64,000 bases of DNA from Verrucomicrobiota bacterium (lineage in GTDB: Bacteria > Verrucomicrobiota > Verrucomicrobiia > Limisphaerales > PALSA-1396), in NCBI GenBank assembly GCA_016200005.1, contig JACQFP010000085.1, positions 43,647 to 107,646 on the forward strand. Direction: 5' to 3'. Shown here in pieces: positions 16,669-25,452 of this stretch. Made by a program: the position numbers and the translations under genes. Each line of letters begins with the position of its first letter. The first letter of the stretch is position 1. The notes beneath the pieces are model-generated. The model did no database searches. It was not told the DNA's origin and saw only the letters and a list, made by a program, of their open reading frames with translations.

Positions 16669-18017
16669 AAACACGACTCATCCAAACACCAACGCTCCGA
16701 GGCAACACGTTGCTCGTCACGTTGTTCATCACCTCGATCATCGGCATTGTTTTGGCCAGTTACCTCACGCTGGTTCGAAATCAAAACTCTCTCACCATGC
16801 GTTCGCAAGCGTGGAATTCCGCCATCACCGTGATTGAAGCGGGCATTGAGGAGGGTCTGACTCATCTCAATGCGCACGGCACGACCAACCTTCTGTGCGA
16901 TGGTTGGACGCTGAGTGGCGGTTTGTACTCCATGACGCGCACGATCGGCGATAGTTACTACGTCGTAACCATTTCCTCTGATTTCAATCCCGCCATTGTT
17001 TCTTACGGTTACGTACCGTTGCCTTCGTACGCAATGGTGAATCAGAATTCATTTTTTGCGACTGCCGGCGTCAACTACGATTCCGCACCCTACGTCAACC
17101 GCGCGGTTCGCGTGACCACCCGGCGCAACGGCACTTTCACCAAGGCGATGGTGGCCAAGCAGACCATCGACATGAACGGGAACAACATCGAGACCGATAG
17201 CTTTGACTCAACTAATCCAACGTATAGCACAGGTGGCCAGTACGACGTTACGAAGCGGAAAGACAATGGAGATGTCGCCAGCAATGACACCATCGTCAAC
17301 TCCATCAACGTCGCCAATGCCAATATCCGAGGTCACGTCTCCACCGGGCCACATGGCACCGTCAACGTCGGTCCGAATGGGGTTGTGGGCAACGCCAATT
17401 GGGTCAACGCTGGCAATCACGGCATCCAGCCGGGGTACTTTACTGACGATATGAATGTGACTTTTAATGATGTTTCTGCGCCGTTCAACGGTGGGGCGGC
17501 CTCGCCCAGCGGGGGAAATTACAACGGCGACTCCTACACCTACATCCTCGGCACCGATAATTACCAGATGTCGAGTCTCAGCATGAGTGGGAGTAAGAAC
17601 ATGATTGTGACTGGAAACGCAGTTTTGTATGTAACTGGCAATGCAAGCCTGAGTGGCAATGCCTACATAAAAATAGCGCCAGGCGCCACCTTGAAGATGT
17701 ATGTCGCGGGAAGTGCGTCTCTTAACGGGAATGGAATCATAAACCAGAGCCAGTACGCCACGAACTTCATGTATTATGGGTTGCCCTCCAATACTACTCT
17801 TTCGCTCACTGGCAACGGGACTTTTAAAGGCGTGATCTATGCGCCCAGTGCGGAGTTCAGCTTAAACGGTGGCGGTTCAGGCACTGACGATTTTATTGGC
17901 GCCAGCGTGACAAAAACCGTGACTATGAACGGCCACTTCAAATTCCACTATGACGAAGCCCTCATTGGTTTCGGTGGTGGCGGAAAATACATCGTCACCT
18001 CCTGGAACGAGATCTGA
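16665..18017 (+). CDS. Third pilus-assembly type protein (PilX/GspK-like), with beta-rich C-terminus
   Basis: 450 residues; start at the ATG overlapping the previous stop (ATGA). The N-terminus has a Gly and hydrophobic helix (RGNTLLVTLFITSIIGIVLA) but lacks the Glu at position 5, as in GspK and PilX proteins that cap the pseudopilus tip. A helical segment follows, then a large Asn/Gly/Ser-rich region in which short strands repeat around LSGN and GNG motifs (about residues 290-430), like a right-handed beta-helix. It is the last gene of the three-gene operon. The combination suggests an exported tip or adhesin-like subunit. Confidence 0.75.
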   Translation: MKTRLIQTPTLRGNTLLVTLFITSIIGIVLASYLTLVRNQNSLTMRSQAWNSAITVIEAGIEEGLTHLNAHGTTNLLCDGWTLSGGLYSMTRTIGDSYYVVTISSDFNPAIVSYGYVPLPSYAMVNQNSFFATAGVNYDSAPYVNRAVRVTTRRNGTFTKAMVAKQTIDMNGNNIETDSFDSTNPTYSTGGQYDVTKRKDNGDVASNDTIVNSINVANANIRGHVSTGPHGTVNVGPNGVVGNANWVNAGNHGIQPGYFTDDMNVTFNDVSAPFNGGAASPSGGNYNGDSYTYILGTDNYQMSSLSMSGSKNMIVTGNAVLYVTGNASLSGNAYIKIAPGATLKMYVAGSASLNGNGIINQSQYATNFMYYGLPSNTTLSLTGNGTFKGVIYAPSAEFSLNGGGSGTDDFIGASVTKTVTMNGHFKFHYDEALIGFGGGGKYIVTSWNEI

Positions 18018-18402
18018 CAGCAATGCTGATTGAATTCCTGAAGATCCCGTCAGTGGGCAGCATTTGCCCTGGCAAGAACCCGGGGATCGTCTGACGACCA
18101 CGCGTGGGCCGACACATTTGGAACGGCACAAGGCCTCGCGAGATTAACTCTTTCTAACGCGCCCAGCTTGGGAAGAAGCAGGCTTGCAGTCGCAAGCCTG
18201 CACCTGCACGCAACTTGAACATAAACAGCGCCGGTGGCACTGGTGTCCGGGCTGCGGACGAATATCGGAAACATTCTCCTCGTACCAATCGGCCCGGCGG
18301 AGTTTCAGGCCCCCCCAACCTGCCGGCGCTTTCGAGGAACCATTGTGCTCGTGGCCGTGGCGAGAATTTCGAGGCGAGATGGGAGGAGAGAGGCGATGGC
18401 AG
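18018..18402. other. 385-bp intergenic gap with a perfect 10-bp hairpin at 18178-18201
   Basis: It separates convergent genes (pseudopilin operon and the FtsK-type ATPase gene). The one clear structure is gcaggcttgc, a 4-nt loop and its exact complement (18178-18187 and 18192-18201). No T-run follows on either strand, so it is not a standard intrinsic terminator. No gene or RNA is evident in the rest. Confidence 0.6.
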
Positions 18403-21400
18403 TTAGCCAACCAGCCGCGCCAGATTCTTGCCGGTTTCATCAATCCAACCATTCTCCGGCAGCGCGTAGGGACGGAACATTTCGAGGTGGCCTTCCTGCT
18501 CGTTAAAGAAGATCGCGCGATGGAGGCCGAGGTTGTTCGCCTTCGGCGAGTCGATGAGCACCGCCGAATCATTGGCGCTCATCTGGAAGAGAACCCGCAT
18601 TTCGAATTCGCTCAGAGCTTTCCGGCTGAGGAAGCGGTTTACATTGTTGACAGTGTCGCTGGTGCAGATGACGTGAAAGCCCAGACTCGTTCCTTCGCAA
18701 ATGAGTTTGTTGAAAATGATGCCGGGATTCGGACCACCACCTGCATCGTCGGTCGAAATGCCGAAGTCCTCTTCATGGCGCAGCTTCTTGAACCGTTGCA
18801 GGTCGTGGATGAACAGGTAGATCGCCGGCGCTTTGGCGGCGTATTCGGGATCGCCGCGCTTTTCCATTTCCTGCGCGAGACCGGTCATGATCTCATCAAC
18901 CTCCGCGTTACCAGCGAAAGAGATTTCGTGCGGGATGGCGTGAACAACTTTATCAAGGAAGCGCCGATGCGGCGAATCCGGCGGGTCACTGTCGAAGAGA
19001 ATGAAACGGGCGCTCCCGCGCGGATGTTGCGCCGCCAGCGAAACGAGTGAGACGGCCAGCAGAGCGAGCGCAGCTTCGTCGCGTTGGCCGACGATGAGGA
19101 GGTTGTTCCCGCTTTGCCGTTTGAACGTCGCTTCGGTCGGGCCTTTGATGGAGTTGGGCGCGCCGAGCCAGGCGCGCGGCGCAGCCACCGGTTTGATGGA
19201 CTCGCCTTCCAACAAGCGGCGGAGCGCGTCGTTCTCCTCAACATGCGCAGGCGCGTTCCCTTCGAAGACGATGGGAGCCGGGTGCGCCTTCGCATCCCGA
19301 TCGGCGCGATGGCGCACCTTGTCCAGATAAGTCTCGCGCACCTCGTCTGGCAACCAGACGATTTGGAAGGGGCTGTTGCCTTCGAGAGTGCCGGCGGTGT
19401 CGTTGTAGATGGCTTCGCCGGGACGTGAGAGGAGGCGCGGCGCGCCGTTGTTCTCGTCCATGATGAGGTAGGCGTCGGCTTCATTACACTGGAGCGCAAT
19501 GCGGACGACCATTTGACCGAGGGTGGCGCGCGCGAGCGTGTAAGCGCCGCCGAGCGTCTGCGATCCGAGCAGCACGTGGATGCCGAACGCGCGGCCTTGC
19601 CGGACGATCCGGTCGAGCAGCAGCGCCGCCGTTTGCGAAACGCGATCATCCTCGACGAAGAATTCCTGGAATTCGTCGATGAGGAGGAGCGTCCGGGGAA
19701 TCGGCTCGGTGCCGCCCGCTTTCTTGTAGCCCGCGATGTCTTGAACGCTGAGTTTCCGAAACAAATCCCCACGGCGTTTTAATTCTTCGTCCACCCGCTG
19801 AAGCACGCTCAATCCAAACTCACGGTCGCTCTCGATGGCGACGACCCGCGCGTGCGGAAGACGGCTCGTTGCGTAGCACTTGAACTCGACGCCCTTCTTG
19901 AAGTCCACCAGATAAAACTCGACCTGATCGGGACTGCACCACAACGCGAGGTTGGTGATCATCACGTGGAACAACGTGGATTTGCCTGACCCGGTCTTGC
20001 CGGCGATGAGCGCGTGCTGTCGCGTGCCCTTGCCGAGGGCGAGGTATTGCAATTTGGTCGCCCCGGTGCGGCCAATCGGAACGCGGATTTCGGTCGTTGT
20101 GTCCTCACTCCAGAGTTGAGATTCGGGTGGAGCGACTTCGGCAAACGGCATTTCCACGCGGTTGGAATCGATGCTCGCGCGGCCAACTTTGTGAAGGAAC
20201 TCCGTTGCCAACACCGCGCTGGGTGGCAAATCAAGACGCAAAGTCGTTCCATCGAGTGGCTGACCGGCCAACGTGAACTCATTACCTTTCGCCTGAATGC
20301 ACACACTGCTCTTGCGGAGTTCCTCCGGCACAAACTCCGTCGGCGCGAGCTTCCGTTGGTCCCAATGGATCAAGGTATAAACACCGCAGCGCGGACCGCT
20401 GACCGCGATGCTGAGGAGACGTTTGGCCGCCACCTCGCTGAAGTTCGTCGGAAAATCCGCGACGACGAGGAAATGAAATTTCTCCGCGATGCGGCCCGCC
20501 TGCTCGTTGTATTCCGCGATGGTTGCGTATTCGTTGCGGAGATACATCTGCGTGACCTTCTCGATGTGCTCGTTCAGGTTCGCGAGTTGTTGCTCAATCT
20601 GGTCGGTCTTGGTCCAGATGCGGCCATTGATGAGACGGTCCTCGTAATCCGCGAGATGCATGATGCCCGCGAAGTTCTGGCCGAGTTCCAAGGGGTCGAG
20701 GATGGAAAAGTTCACGCGACCCGGTGGCGCGACCGAAAGGAGGCGCAGGATAATGTTGTTGAGCGCTGTAATCACTTGTTCACGGCCTGAGTTCTTGGTC
20801 TCGAACAGCAGCGAACCTTGCTCTGGAAACGTGAGCAGCAATGGGAGATTGAAATTTGTCGGGCCGGGAATCGTGAGATGCTTGTTTCGCGGAAAGGTCT
20901 CGGTGAGCTTGGTCACGTCCACGTCCAACCTGCCGAATTTCACCGCGTGAGCGAACTCCGACGGCGGATTCCAATCCTTCCACGAAGCCGAACTCCACTC
21001 CGGGAAAAGCTTTTCGGAGATGGACTGTGCCGCGCTGATGGCCTCGAAGATGGGTTGAAGCTTTCCCTTCCATTCAGCTTCCAACGTCTGCCAATGGATT
21101 TCGTATTTCGCTCCGAGCTGTTGCTCCTGCTCCTTCTGGCGGCTCTCGAATTCACGCTTCCGGGTTTCGGCGGCCTGCTTCACAGCGGCGACACGGCCCG
21201 GTTGCTCGCGTTCCAAAAGCGCGAGCCTGGCGGCGCGAAGTTCCTCGTTCTTGTCCAAAGCGCGTTTCGCTTTCGTGTCGATTTTGATGGTCGCCTCCGC
21301 CCGCAACTCCGCGGCACGCCTCACGTTTTGTTTCCAATCGGCCTGAAGCGACTGCGTCCGGTCATCGGCTTCCGTTTTGATTCGCTCCATTTCCTGCTGA

Positions 21401-22299
21401 AGCCCAGTCACGGATTTTTGTTCACAGGCGTCAAACAGTGCTCGCGCCTGAGCGAAAGCCGTGGCGATGGCAGTGGCGCCCGGCGCAATCAGCCGCCGGC
21501 TGATGAAGTAAAGAAAAAGAATGACGACCAGACCGGCAGCCGCGCCGAAAGCCGCCGCGCGATCACTGATGGAATCGATTCCGAAATGCTTGAGGGCAGG
21601 CACCAGCGCCGTGCCGATCAACAGCATCAGCAGAACGAGAAACCACAGAGGGGAAAAACGAAACAAGAACTGCAGCGGCGACCTTCGAAGCTCTCTCAGC
21701 TTGTCCCTGGTTTCGCTGGCGCGCGCGCGAAAGAGTTCCAAGAGCCGATTGTGGTCTTGAGCAAGATCGACCTCCGGCGTTCTCGATAGCATCCGGCGAA
21801 ATTTACCGTATCCGCGAACGGCACTTCGTACGCGCCGTTCAAGGACGACCAAAGACTCGCGCTCAGCGGCGAGTTCATTCGTGAACGCTTCGAACGCCGC
21901 TTCGGTTTCCTGCAAGCTCGGTTCCAGGCCGCGGTCGGTTTGCAGGAGATCGCGTTGGACCTCGAACGTCCGCCTTCCCTGCTCGCTCTCAATCTGCTCC
22001 AGCCGGCGTTGCTTTGTCGCCTTGTGGATCTGGCTGATCCAGGATTTTCGCTGGTCGAAGCGGGATTGGATTCTCTGCGTCTCGGCTTGGAAGAACTCAT
22101 CGGCTTTGGCAAGTTCCGCTGCGGACACCGCCTGGCGCTCCTCGGCGGTTTGCTTGAGACGCTGACGGAGTCTCGCGCTCTCAGTGGAAAACTCACGATT
22201 GAGTTTCTCCTCCCGGTCAGCGAAATCGCGGATCGTCGTCTTCAAACTGTTCAACTGTTCGAGCGTCTTCGCTACGCTGGCATGGCTACTCACAGTCAC
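18403..22299 (-). CDS. FtsK/SpoIIIE-type ATPase of a type VII-like (WXG100) secretion locus
   Basis: 1298 residues from a GTG start. Residues ~1-200 form a long coiled coil; two membrane helices lie at ~214-236 and ~250-270; a second coiled coil spans ~290-410. Three FtsK-like modules follow: a degenerate one (~450-650, with the FtsK-like block DPLELGQNF but no P-loop), an intact one (Walker A GKTGSGKST 767-775, Walker B LLLIDEF 871-877), and a third degenerate one (~1060-1298, GQRDEAAL in place of a P-loop). Multiple tandem FtsK modules behind two membrane helices recall EccC/EssC of type VII secretion, although the FHA domains of EssC and the usual membrane partners are absent. It overlaps the second WXG100-like gene by 14 bp. 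It probably energises export of the small WXG proteins or their partners; the cargo is unknown. Confidence 0.82.
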   Translation of the reverse strand: MTVSSHASVAKTLEQLNSLKTTIRDFADREEKLNREFSTESARLRQRLKQTAEERQAVSAAELAKADEFFQAETQRIQSRFDQRKSWISQIHKATKQRRLEQIESEQGRRTFEVQRDLLQTDRGLEPSLQETEAAFEAFTNELAAERESLVVLERRVRSAVRGYGKFRRMLSRTPEVDLAQDHNRLLELFRARASETRDKLRELRRSPLQFLFRFSPLWFLVLLMLLIGTALVPALKHFGIDSISDRAAAFGAAAGLVVILFLYFISRRLIAPGATAIATAFAQARALFDACEQKSVTGLQQEMERIKTEADDRTQSLQADWKQNVRRAAELRAEATIKIDTKAKRALDKNEELRAARLALLEREQPGRVAAVKQAAETRKREFESRQKEQEQQLGAKYEIHWQTLEAEWKGKLQPIFEAISAAQSISEKLFPEWSSASWKDWNPPSEFAHAVKFGRLDVDVTKLTETFPRNKHLTIPGPTNFNLPLLLTFPEQGSLLFETKNSGREQVITALNNIILRLLSVAPPGRVNFSILDPLELGQNFAGIMHLADYEDRLINGRIWTKTDQIEQQLANLNEHIEKVTQMYLRNEYATIAEYNEQAGRIAEKFHFLVVADFPTNFSEVAAKRLLSIAVSGPRCGVYTLIHWDQRKLAPTEFVPEELRKSSVCIQAKGNEFTLAGQPLDGTTLRLDLPPSAVLATEFLHKVGRASIDSNRVEMPFAEVAPPESQLWSEDTTTEIRVPIGRTGATKLQYLALGKGTRQHALIAGKTGSGKSTLFHVMITNLALWCSPDQVEFYLVDFKKGVEFKCYATSRLPHARVVAIESDREFGLSVLQRVDEELKRRGDLFRKLSVQDIAGYKKAGGTEPIPRTLLLIDEFQEFFVEDDRVSQTAALLLDRIVRQGRAFGIHVLLGSQTLGGAYTLARATLGQMVVRIALQCNEADAYLIMDENNGAPRLLSRPGEAIYNDTAGTLEGNSPFQIVWLPDEVRETYLDKVRHRADRDAKAHPAPIVFEGNAPAHVEENDALRRLLEGESIKPVAAPRAWLGAPNSIKGPTEATFKRQSGNNLLIVGQRDEAALALLAVSLVSLAAQHPRGSARFILFDSDPPDSPHRRFLDKVVHAIPHEISFAGNAEVDEIMTGLAQEMEKRGDPEYAAKAPAIYLFIHDLQRFKKLRHEEDFGISTDDAGGGPNPGIIFNKLICEGTSLGFHVICTSDTVNNVNRFLSRKALSEFEMRVLFQMSANDSAVLIDSPKANNLGLHRAIFFNEQEGHLEMFRPYALPENGWIDETGKNLARLVG

Positions 22300-22498
22300 T
22301 CCTGACCTTGTTCATGGTTTTCTCGAGTTCCTGAATGCTGCTGACGGTCCTGTTCACGCCCGACAGCAGTTCATCCATGAATCTCTGCTCAAACTCCTGA
22401 CTCTTCGCGTCGCGCCAGGAATATTTTGTCTGCGCCCATTTGCTCAACAACTCCTTGGTGAGCGCCTCGAGCCTACCTTTGTTGGCGGCCATGCTCAT
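22286..22498 (-). CDS. Small WXG100-like protein
   Basis: 70 residues, all alpha-helical, with the turn motif W28-R29-D30 (SWRDAKSQEF) between two predicted helices. WXG100 proteins are ~100-residue helical hairpins with a Trp-x-Gly turn; a W-x-D version followed by Ala-Lys-x-x-x-Phe occurs in PVC-group homologues, as far as I know. The start overlaps the upstream stop (ATGA) and the end overlaps the ATPase gene by 14 bp. It is likely a substrate or chaperone partner of the ATPase. An alternative start is Met3 (22492). Confidence 0.7.
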   Translation of the reverse strand: MSMAANKGRLEALTKELLSKWAQTKYSWRDAKSQEFEQRFMDELLSGVNRTVSSIQELEKTMNKVRSDCE

Positions 22499-23058
22499 GA
22501 TTTGCGTGCCTCGGTCTCTGGCGTGACTGTGGCGCCCGTTGTGCCCGATTCTTGGGGCACAGTTTTCGCGGACAACGTTTCGGGCGGCGACAAATCCGCA
22601 TAATCACCCAGCGTCCGGATCGCCTGAGTCAGATAGACGACCGCCTTGCCCATGTGGACGGCCAGCACATCGCGCAGTTTATCCACGTCTTTGGCCAGCG
22701 GCTGCACGCGATTGTCGTAATGCCGGTTCCATTTTTTCACGAGATCCAATTTTGCCTGCGCCTCGTTGAGCGCGCGTTTGGCCTTGAGGACGGCCATGTT
22801 CTCGGCTTGGGTTGCTTCCCGCAAACTGGACATTCTGGCGCTGAACAACTCGTGTTGCTTCTCCTGAAGTTTTCGGGTGCGACGTTGCGTTTCATGCTGC
22901 CAATGTCCAAGCCGGTCATCCTCAATCCAGAGTCGCGTGCGCTGGACATCGCCGCTGATTTCATCGAGGACGCGCATCGCGTTCGCCAGATAAACGATGA
23001 GGCTGCTACGGAAGGACTCCAGCGCTTCGATGGAAGTGACTTTGGCTTTTTCCGGCAT
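22495..23058 (-). CDS. Coiled-coil protein of the WXG100/FtsK locus, function unknown
   Basis: 187 residues with no membrane segment or signal peptide. Residues ~10-150 are heptad-like helices with few breaks. Residues ~150-165 (AIRTLGDYADLSPPE) mark the end of the helices, and the last ~25 residues are a Thr/Glu/Pro-rich flexible tail. It sits 4 bp after the first WXG100 gene and overlaps the second by 4 bp, so it is stoichiometrically linked to both. A long helical-hairpin effector, LXG-like, or an adaptor are both possible; nothing in the sequence chooses between them. No toxin motif is visible. Confidence 0.75.
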   Translation of the reverse strand: MPEKAKVTSIEALESFRSSLIVYLANAMRVLDEISGDVQRTRLWIEDDRLGHWQHETQRRTRKLQEKQHELFSARMSSLREATQAENMAVLKAKRALNEAQAKLDLVKKWNRHYDNRVQPLAKDVDKLRDVLAVHMGKAVVYLTQAIRTLGDYADLSPPETLSAKTVPQESGTTGATVTPETEARKS

Positions 23059-23062
23059 GGCA

Positions 23063-23335
23063 TCAACGCTGTTTCAGGTAATCCTCGATGCGTTGGGCTT
23101 TGCGCAACAGGTAGGGCGTGTGTTGATTGGAAACCTCCACGAACTTCTTCAGCGCCTTGATCGTGTTCTTGAATTCGTCGGAGAACTTGGCGTGCTCCTG
23201 GTCCTGCCAGGTGTCACCCAACGCGGCGAACCGCGCCTGCAGCGAAGCGATGCGGTTTTGCACGTCGAGGTTGAAGCGCTTCAGTTCCTCGGCGAATCGC
23301 CGCACTTCCTCCGGGTCCATGATTGCCTGTGCCAT
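23063..23335 (-). CDS. WXG100-family protein
   Basis: 90 residues, helix-turn-helix in the WXG100 pattern: helix ~8-38, turn at W43-Q44-D45 (LGDTWQDQEH), then helix ~50-85 with a Phe one turn after the motif (KFSDEF). Length and topology match type VII substrates or structural partners; the Gly of WXG is replaced by Asp. First gene of the four-gene operon, with its start 175 bp from the divergent SPFH gene. Homologues outside Gram-positives are known in PVC-group genomes. Secretion itself is inferred. Confidence 0.78.
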   Translation of the reverse strand: MAQAIMDPEEVRRFAEELKRFNLDVQNRIASLQARFAALGDTWQDQEHAKFSDEFKNTIKALKKFVEVSNQHTPYLLRKAQRIEDYLKQR

Positions 23336-23510
23336 ATTGCCTTTGGTTTATGCGTTGTTCTGAATCAACCTACCAAACGGAAATGCCTCTATCAAACTCC
23401 AATCACCAGACCCCTCACAATGCACAATGGGTGTCGAACAGGGAAAGCCGGAATTGTTTGCTTGTTTCACCTGCCCTTGCAGCTAAAGTCGCTTCAACTA
23501 GAAACGGATT

Positions 23511-24377
23511 ATGAGTCCACAGGGCGTCATGCGGTTAATCGGCGTCGCTATCCTGATTTTTTGCATCGTCATTATGGCAGCCTCAGGCACGTACGTCGTG
23601 CATCCAGGTTATCGTGGCGTGCAGGTGACAATGGGGAAGGTTTCACCCGCCTTCAAACCCGACGGCTTCGGACTCAAGTCGCCGTTCATCACCACGATTC
23701 ATCCAATTTCCATCCGCCAACAGACCGCCGAGGACAAGGCGGAATGTTATTCGTCCGACCTGCAGCAGATTCAGATCGAACTGCGCGTGCTGTTTCGCAT
23801 TCCCGAAAGCTCCGTGGTGAAGTTGTTCCAGGAGTATTACGGCGAGCCGTTCGACAGTCTCGTCGCGCCGCGGGTGCATGAGGCGGTCAAGGAGGTAACC
23901 GCGTTGGAGAGCGCGGAGCAAATCGTAAAGAACCGCGAGCAAATCAAAACGCGCGCGCTCGAGCTTGCCCGAAAGAAGGTCGGCACGCTGCTGGTCATCG
24001 AGGACATCGTCATCCAAAACATCGCACTCACGAAGGAACTCGAACAAGCGATCGAAGCCAAGATGGTACAGGAACAGGACGCCTCGAAGTCGAAGTATCT
24101 CCAGCAGCGCGCGCAGATCGAAGCCGATACCTCCGTCATCAAGGCCAAAGGCGAAGCCGAGTCCATCCGCATCCGCGGCCAGGCGTTGAAGGAGAATCCA
24201 ACTTACATCGATTTGCAGATCGTGGACAAATGGGACGGCCTCACTCCGTTGATCATCGGCGGCAGCGATAATTTCGTGCTCCCGTTGCAGGACCTCGAAC
24301 GCCTCCGCGAATTAAAGCGCAATGCCAACACCCCGAAATCCGCGCCCGCCGCCGGGCGGCGCCCGAACCCCCGCTAA
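23511..24377 (+). CDS. SPFH/band-7 (prohibitin-like) membrane protein, paralogue 1
   Basis: 288 residues: one N-terminal transmembrane helix (~7-28, IGVAILIFCIVIMAASG), then the SPFH/band-7 domain (~28-190), beginning with the YVVHPGYRGVQVTMGKV block, and an Ala/Glu/Lys coiled-coil tail ending in a Pro-rich segment. Prohibitin-like proteins oligomerise into membrane scaffolds and influence proteases or lipid domains. The paralogue at 24382 starts 4 bp after the stop. The pair is divergent from the WXG100 locus. ATG start at 23511. Confidence 0.88.
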   Translation: MSPQGVMRLIGVAILIFCIVIMAASGTYVVHPGYRGVQVTMGKVSPAFKPDGFGLKSPFITTIHPISIRQQTAEDKAECYSSDLQQIQIELRVLFRIPESSVVKLFQEYYGEPFDSLVAPRVHEAVKEVTALESAEQIVKNREQIKTRALELARKKVGTLLVIEDIVIQNIALTKELEQAIEAKMVQEQDASKSKYLQQRAQIEADTSVIKAKGEAESIRIRGQALKENPTYIDLQIVDKWDGLTPLIIGGSDNFVLPLQDLERLRELKRNANTPKSAPAAGRRPNPR

Positions 24378-24381
24378 CGCC

Positions 24382-25203
24382 ATGAACCCCTCGTTCCTGC
24401 CTAAGATTATCGGCGCCGGGGTGCTGGTGTTCGTGCTAATCATTGCGAGTGCCACCACCACTTATGTCGTCCAACCGGGGACGCGCGGCATCAAGGTCAC
24501 GCTCGGCAAGGCGGCGGACCAGTTCCTGCCAGAAGGGTTTGGGTTCAAAGCGCCGTTCATCACGATGATCGTGCCGGTGAACGTCCGGCAAAAGACGCAG
24601 TCCGTTCGCGCCGAATGTTTTTCGTCCGACTTGCAACAGGTCATCCTTGATTTACGCGTGCTTTATCGCGTGCCGGAGGCGTCGGTCGTGCAGATTTACA
24701 AGCAATTTGCCGGGGACCCGTTCGACAGCCTTATCGCGCCGCGTGTGCAGGAGGCGCTCAAGGAAGTTACTGCGCTGCTGACGGCCGAGGAAATCGTCAA
24801 GAGCCGCGAGGAAATCAAACAGAAGGCGCTCGCGGCAGCGAAACAGAAAATCGGCGTCATGCTGACGGTGGAGGATATCGTCATCCGCAACATTGAGCTT
24901 TCCAAGGAACTGGAACACGCCATTGAGGCGAAGATGGTGGCCGAACAACAGGCCGCGCAGGCGCGCTTCACGCAATTGCAGACGCAAGTGGAAGCCGAGA
25001 CCGCGGTCATCAGCGCGCGCGGCGAAGGGGAAGCGATCAAGGTGCGCGGCGAAGCGCTCAAGTTAAACCCGGCCTTCCTGCGACTGAAGATTGTCGAGCG
25101 CTGGGACGGCAAATCACCACTGGTTGTCCCTGCGGACGTGAACAACACCGGGGCCGCGCTGTTGCTGCCGCTTGGCCCGGCGGAAAAACCGTCCCCACCA
25201 TGA
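24382..25203 (+). CDS. SPFH/band-7 (prohibitin-like) membrane protein, paralogue 2
   Basis: 273 residues from the ATG at 24382 (a longer frame would begin inside the upstream gene). Same architecture as the preceding gene: transmembrane helix (~7-28), SPFH domain with YVVQPGTRGIKVTLGKA, and a helical AEAKMVAEQQAAQARF-type coiled coil. The two proteins look about half identical by eye, suggesting tandem duplication and perhaps a hetero-oligomer like HflK/HflC. They differ mainly in the C-terminal tail. The last 4 bp overlap the small gene at 25200. Confidence 0.88.
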   Translation: MNPSFLPKIIGAGVLVFVLIIASATTTYVVQPGTRGIKVTLGKAADQFLPEGFGFKAPFITMIVPVNVRQKTQSVRAECFSSDLQQVILDLRVLYRVPEASVVQIYKQFAGDPFDSLIAPRVQEALKEVTALLTAEEIVKSREEIKQKALAAAKQKIGVMLTVEDIVIRNIELSKELEHAIEAKMVAEQQAAQARFTQLQTQVEAETAVISARGEGEAIKVRGEALKLNPAFLRLKIVERWDGKSPLVVPADVNNTGAALLLPLGPAEKPSPP

Positions 25204-25397
25204 ACCCACGAACGCGAGCGGCTTTGCAGATTGGCTTATTGCTTGCGGTGGTGGTCGCGTTGGTGTTGCTGTTTCCGCGGGCGTATTCGTTTGTCGAGAT
25301 GGCCGCGCGCGAGTTGCGTTATTTCTGGTGGCTCATTCTGCTGGTGGCGCTGGCGATTTGGCTCATTTGGGGAATTGGCCGCAAGCCCAAACAATGA
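25200..25397 (+). CDS. Small two-helix membrane protein of the SPFH operon
   Basis: 65 residues with two hydrophobic helices (about 10-25 and 40-58) and short charged ends (RKPKQ at the C-terminus). Its ATG overlaps the SPFH stop by 4 bp (ATGA), strong evidence that it is translated. Role unknown; perhaps a helper of the SPFH complex. Confidence 0.65.
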   Translation: MNPRTRAALQIGLLLAVVVALVLLFPRAYSFVEMAARELRYFWWLILLVALAIWLIWGIGRKPKQ

Positions 25398-25452
25398 TTA
25401 AGTTGGAGGAGAGCAGTTCCCGCTGTGGATGTCCTTTGCAGCCAGAGGTTGA

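Noticed and set aside
18178..18201. Perfect 10-bp hairpin as intrinsic terminator
   Set aside because: No T-run on either strand; could equally be a repeat.
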